Shown one piece after another: positions 62,692 to 64,000 of a stretch of 64,000 nucleotides of DNA. The stretch covers positions 85,550-149,549 of the forward strand of contig JBJHCZ010000007.1 of the NCBI GenBank assembly GCA_050486285.1, in the 5' to 3' direction. Below the pieces are notes generated by a model, which worked only from the letters and a program-made list of their open reading frames with translations, made no database searches and was not told the DNA's origin. The stretch is from JAITWN01 sp050486285. Lineage in GTDB: Bacteria; Pseudomonadota; Gammaproteobacteria; SZUA-140. Position 1 is the first letter of the stretch. Each line of letters opens with the position of its first letter. A program made the translations under genes and the position numbers.

Positions 62692-63337
62692 TTGAGGGGG
62701 AGAGGATGGTGGGCTGGAGCGCGTGATGGTTGGCGATCCAGGTGATGGTGGCCGGTGTGTGGAAGGCCACGTGGGTGGGGTCGTCCTTGTAGTACCAGCG
62801 CGGGAAGTCGATGTCGTCGTCGAGCAGGCTCGTCATAACGCCGAGCCAGCCGCCGGGTTTCAGCAGACCGGCCAGACGCGCCCAGTCGCGCGCCGGGTCG
62901 CAGAAGTGCTCGACCGTCTCGCTGCAGCTCACGAAGTCATAGCAGCGGGAAAGCGCGTCGGGATCGTCGGCATAATATGGATCGTACAGCCGCATCGGGT
63001 GTCCGGACTCCTCGAACATCCGTGACAGTGTCGGTCCCGGGCCACTGCCGAAATCGAGACCGGCGGCGCCGGGCCCAAGCCGCTCGCGCAGGGGTTCAAA
63101 CAGCGCGGACAGGAAACGGCGGTAGCCGGGATCGGCGGGGTCGTTGTTGTGCTGGTCGTAGCGCTGTCGCTCGGCATCGCGGTCTAGGTGCTGCGCGCGC
63201 GGCACATGCACCAGCGCGCAGACCGCGCAGCGCAGGTAGTCGCGGCTACCGTCACGGTGCCAGGGCGCCGTATTCGCGGTCAGGCACATCGGGCACTGCG
63301 CGGGAGCGGCGAGGTCTTCGCCATCCTGTATACTCAT
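62648..63337 (-). CDS. Zinc-ribbon class I SAM methyltransferase
   Basis: A 229-residue methyltransferase. Two CxxC pairs (CPMC and CAVC) form an N-terminal zinc ribbon. The SAM motif GLDFGSGPGPTLSRMFEESG lies near residue 96 and the DFVSCSETVEHF motif near residue 136. It resembles the polysaccharide-locus methyltransferase at 8199 in layout. Its last residues (TRGLTP) and stop codon are repeat-derived. Substrate unknown. Confidence 0.8.
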   Translation of the reverse strand: MSIQDGEDLAAPAQCPMCLTANTAPWHRDGSRDYLRCAVCALVHVPRAQHLDRDAERQRYDQHNNDPADPGYRRFLSALFEPLRERLGPGAAGLDFGSGPGPTLSRMFEESGHPMRLYDPYYADDPDALSRCYDFVSCSETVEHFCDPARDWARLAGLLKPGGWLGVMTSLLDDDIDFPRWYYKDDPTHVAFHTPATITWIANHHALQPTILSPSIILLHKPPTRGLTP

Positions 63338-63381
63338 GCGACAGGCCCGTTACGAATCACACATTTCATTCGAGGTTATCA

Positions 63382-63864
63382 ATGCCTTCTTTCGACGCCG
63401 TCTCGGAAGTCGACATGCACGAGGCGCACAACGCCGTTGACCAGGCCAACCGCGAGGTCGGCAACCGCTTTGATTTCAAGGGTACGGACTCGCGCCTGGA
63501 ACAGGACGACGCGCTCATCACGCTGCACAGCCAGACCGACTTTCAGCTCCAGCAGATGCTCGACATTCTACAGGACAAGCTGACGCGGCGCGGTATCGAC
63601 ATCGCCTGCCTGAAGATCGACGAACCCGAGATCGCCGGCCAGCGCGCGCGCCAGCGCATCACACTGCGCCAGGGACTCGAGGCCCCGCTCGCGAAGCAGA
63701 TCGTTCAGGCCATCAAGCAGAGCAAGCTCAAGGTGCAGGCCTCGATCATGGGCGACCGCGTGCGCATCAGCGGCAAGAAGCGCGATGACCTGCAGAAGGC
63801 CATCGCGCTGCTGCGCGAGCAGAAAGTCGAGCTGCCGTTGCAGTACATCAATTTTCGGGATTAA
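63382..63864 (+). CDS. yajQ: YajQ-family nucleotide-binding protein
   Basis: A 160-residue protein with two ferredoxin-like domains. It starts MPSFDAVSEVDMHEAHNAVD and ends VELPLQYINFRD, as in other YajQ proteins. Members bind cyclic di-GMP or RNA; the biological role differs between species. The longer frame back to 62977 overlaps the methyltransferase gene on the other strand and is rejected. An insertion-sequence end lies 16 bases after its stop. Confidence 0.93.
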   Translation: MPSFDAVSEVDMHEAHNAVDQANREVGNRFDFKGTDSRLEQDDALITLHSQTDFQLQQMLDILQDKLTRRGIDIACLKIDEPEIAGQRARQRITLRQGLEAPLAKQIVQAIKQSKLKVQASIMGDRVRISGKKRDDLQKAIALLREQKVELPLQYINFRD

Positions 63865-63880
63865 AGGAACTGTCTTGGCC

Positions 63881-64000
63881 TCAACTGGTCATTGCAACAC
63901 TCGACTGAAGTTTATCCGCCGGCGTACTGAAGGCCAACGTCTTTCTTGGGCGCGTATTCAGCCGTAACGCTACTCGGTCCAGAGCGGCCTGTGAGTAAGT
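63881..64000 (-). CDS. IS30-family transposase, 3' end only
   Basis: The minus strand encodes 39 residues ending SSVAMTS, including the IS30-type block LNTRPRKTLAFSTPADKLQ near the C-terminus and then the TGA at 63881-63883. The gene continues past the window. The insertion's terminal repeat should lie within 63865-63900, possibly overlapping the stop codon. The rest of the element, its start and its direct repeats are not visible, so whether the copy is intact is unknown. Confidence 0.82.
   Translation of the reverse strand, partial: TYSQAALDRVALRLNTRPRKTLAFSTPADKLQSSVAMTS

Overview
The window reads as an ordinary chromosomal segment of a GC-rich gammaproteobacterium. The glnE-ilvE-waaA order, the heptose and lipid A export genes, split class II ribonucleotide reductase genes (nrdJ), yajQ and prlC all fit that class. 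A dissimilatory-type ATP sulfurylase, a pyrophosphate-linked phosphofructokinase, a membrane pyrophosphatase, a RegA/RegB-type redox two-component system, a small c-type cytochrome and rubredoxin suggest a sulfur-oxidising or otherwise redox-flexible lineage near the Chromatiales. That placement is inference; no rRNA or tRNA gene is visible.

Layout. 1-3773: the 3' part of glnE, then ilvE and a small zinc-finger gene. 3828-27384: a large LPS locus with waaA, an inserted DUF4143 ATPase, a core/O-antigen assembly block (GT2, GT4, GT9 and GT7 glycosyltransferases, methyltransferases, Kdo kinase, a DUF6165 protein, an O-antigen ligase-like protein), then a tightly overlapping minus-strand run tolC-gmhA-gmhB-lpxL-msbA, followed by hldE, hldD, waaF and waaL. 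27506-41196: housekeeping genes (pcm-like, thiC, prlC, gor, gamma carbonic anhydrase, a hydrolase, an ADP-ribosylglycohydrolase, aroE, hemB, adk with a long basic tail, PPi-phosphofructokinase). 41229-43592: an unusual TPR / 2-oxoglutarate oxygenase / ZZ-finger-CmcI operon. 43662-53389: hppA, a CDF transporter, sat, a Deg protease and nrdJa-nrdJb with NrdR boxes. 53554-56164: cytochrome c, the RegA/RegB pair, a candidate Fur-controlled small RNA and rubredoxin. 56265-61996: thiD-thiE-hemL and a giant LVIVD-repeat propeller protein. 62056-64000: a uracil/hypoxanthine-DNA glycosylase, a methyltransferase, yajQ and the 3' end of an IS30-type transposase.

The strongest unexplained structure is a family of palindromic intergenic elements with the core GGGGTCAGAGT / ACTCTGACCCC, present at about 13 sites. 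Their inner stems differ from site to site yet remain perfectly palindromic, and several elements have supplied stop codons, start codons or terminal residues to neighbouring genes (hldE, hemB, aroE, a DNA glycosylase and a methyltransferase). A second stem-loop family carries a GGCCGCAGGGATGCGGCC-type tip. The other main leads are the candidate Fur/anti-Shine-Dalgarno small RNA at 55909-56001, the bacterial beta-1,4-galactosyltransferase-like GT7 protein, the adenylate kinase with a histone H1-like tail, and the ZZ-CmcI operon.
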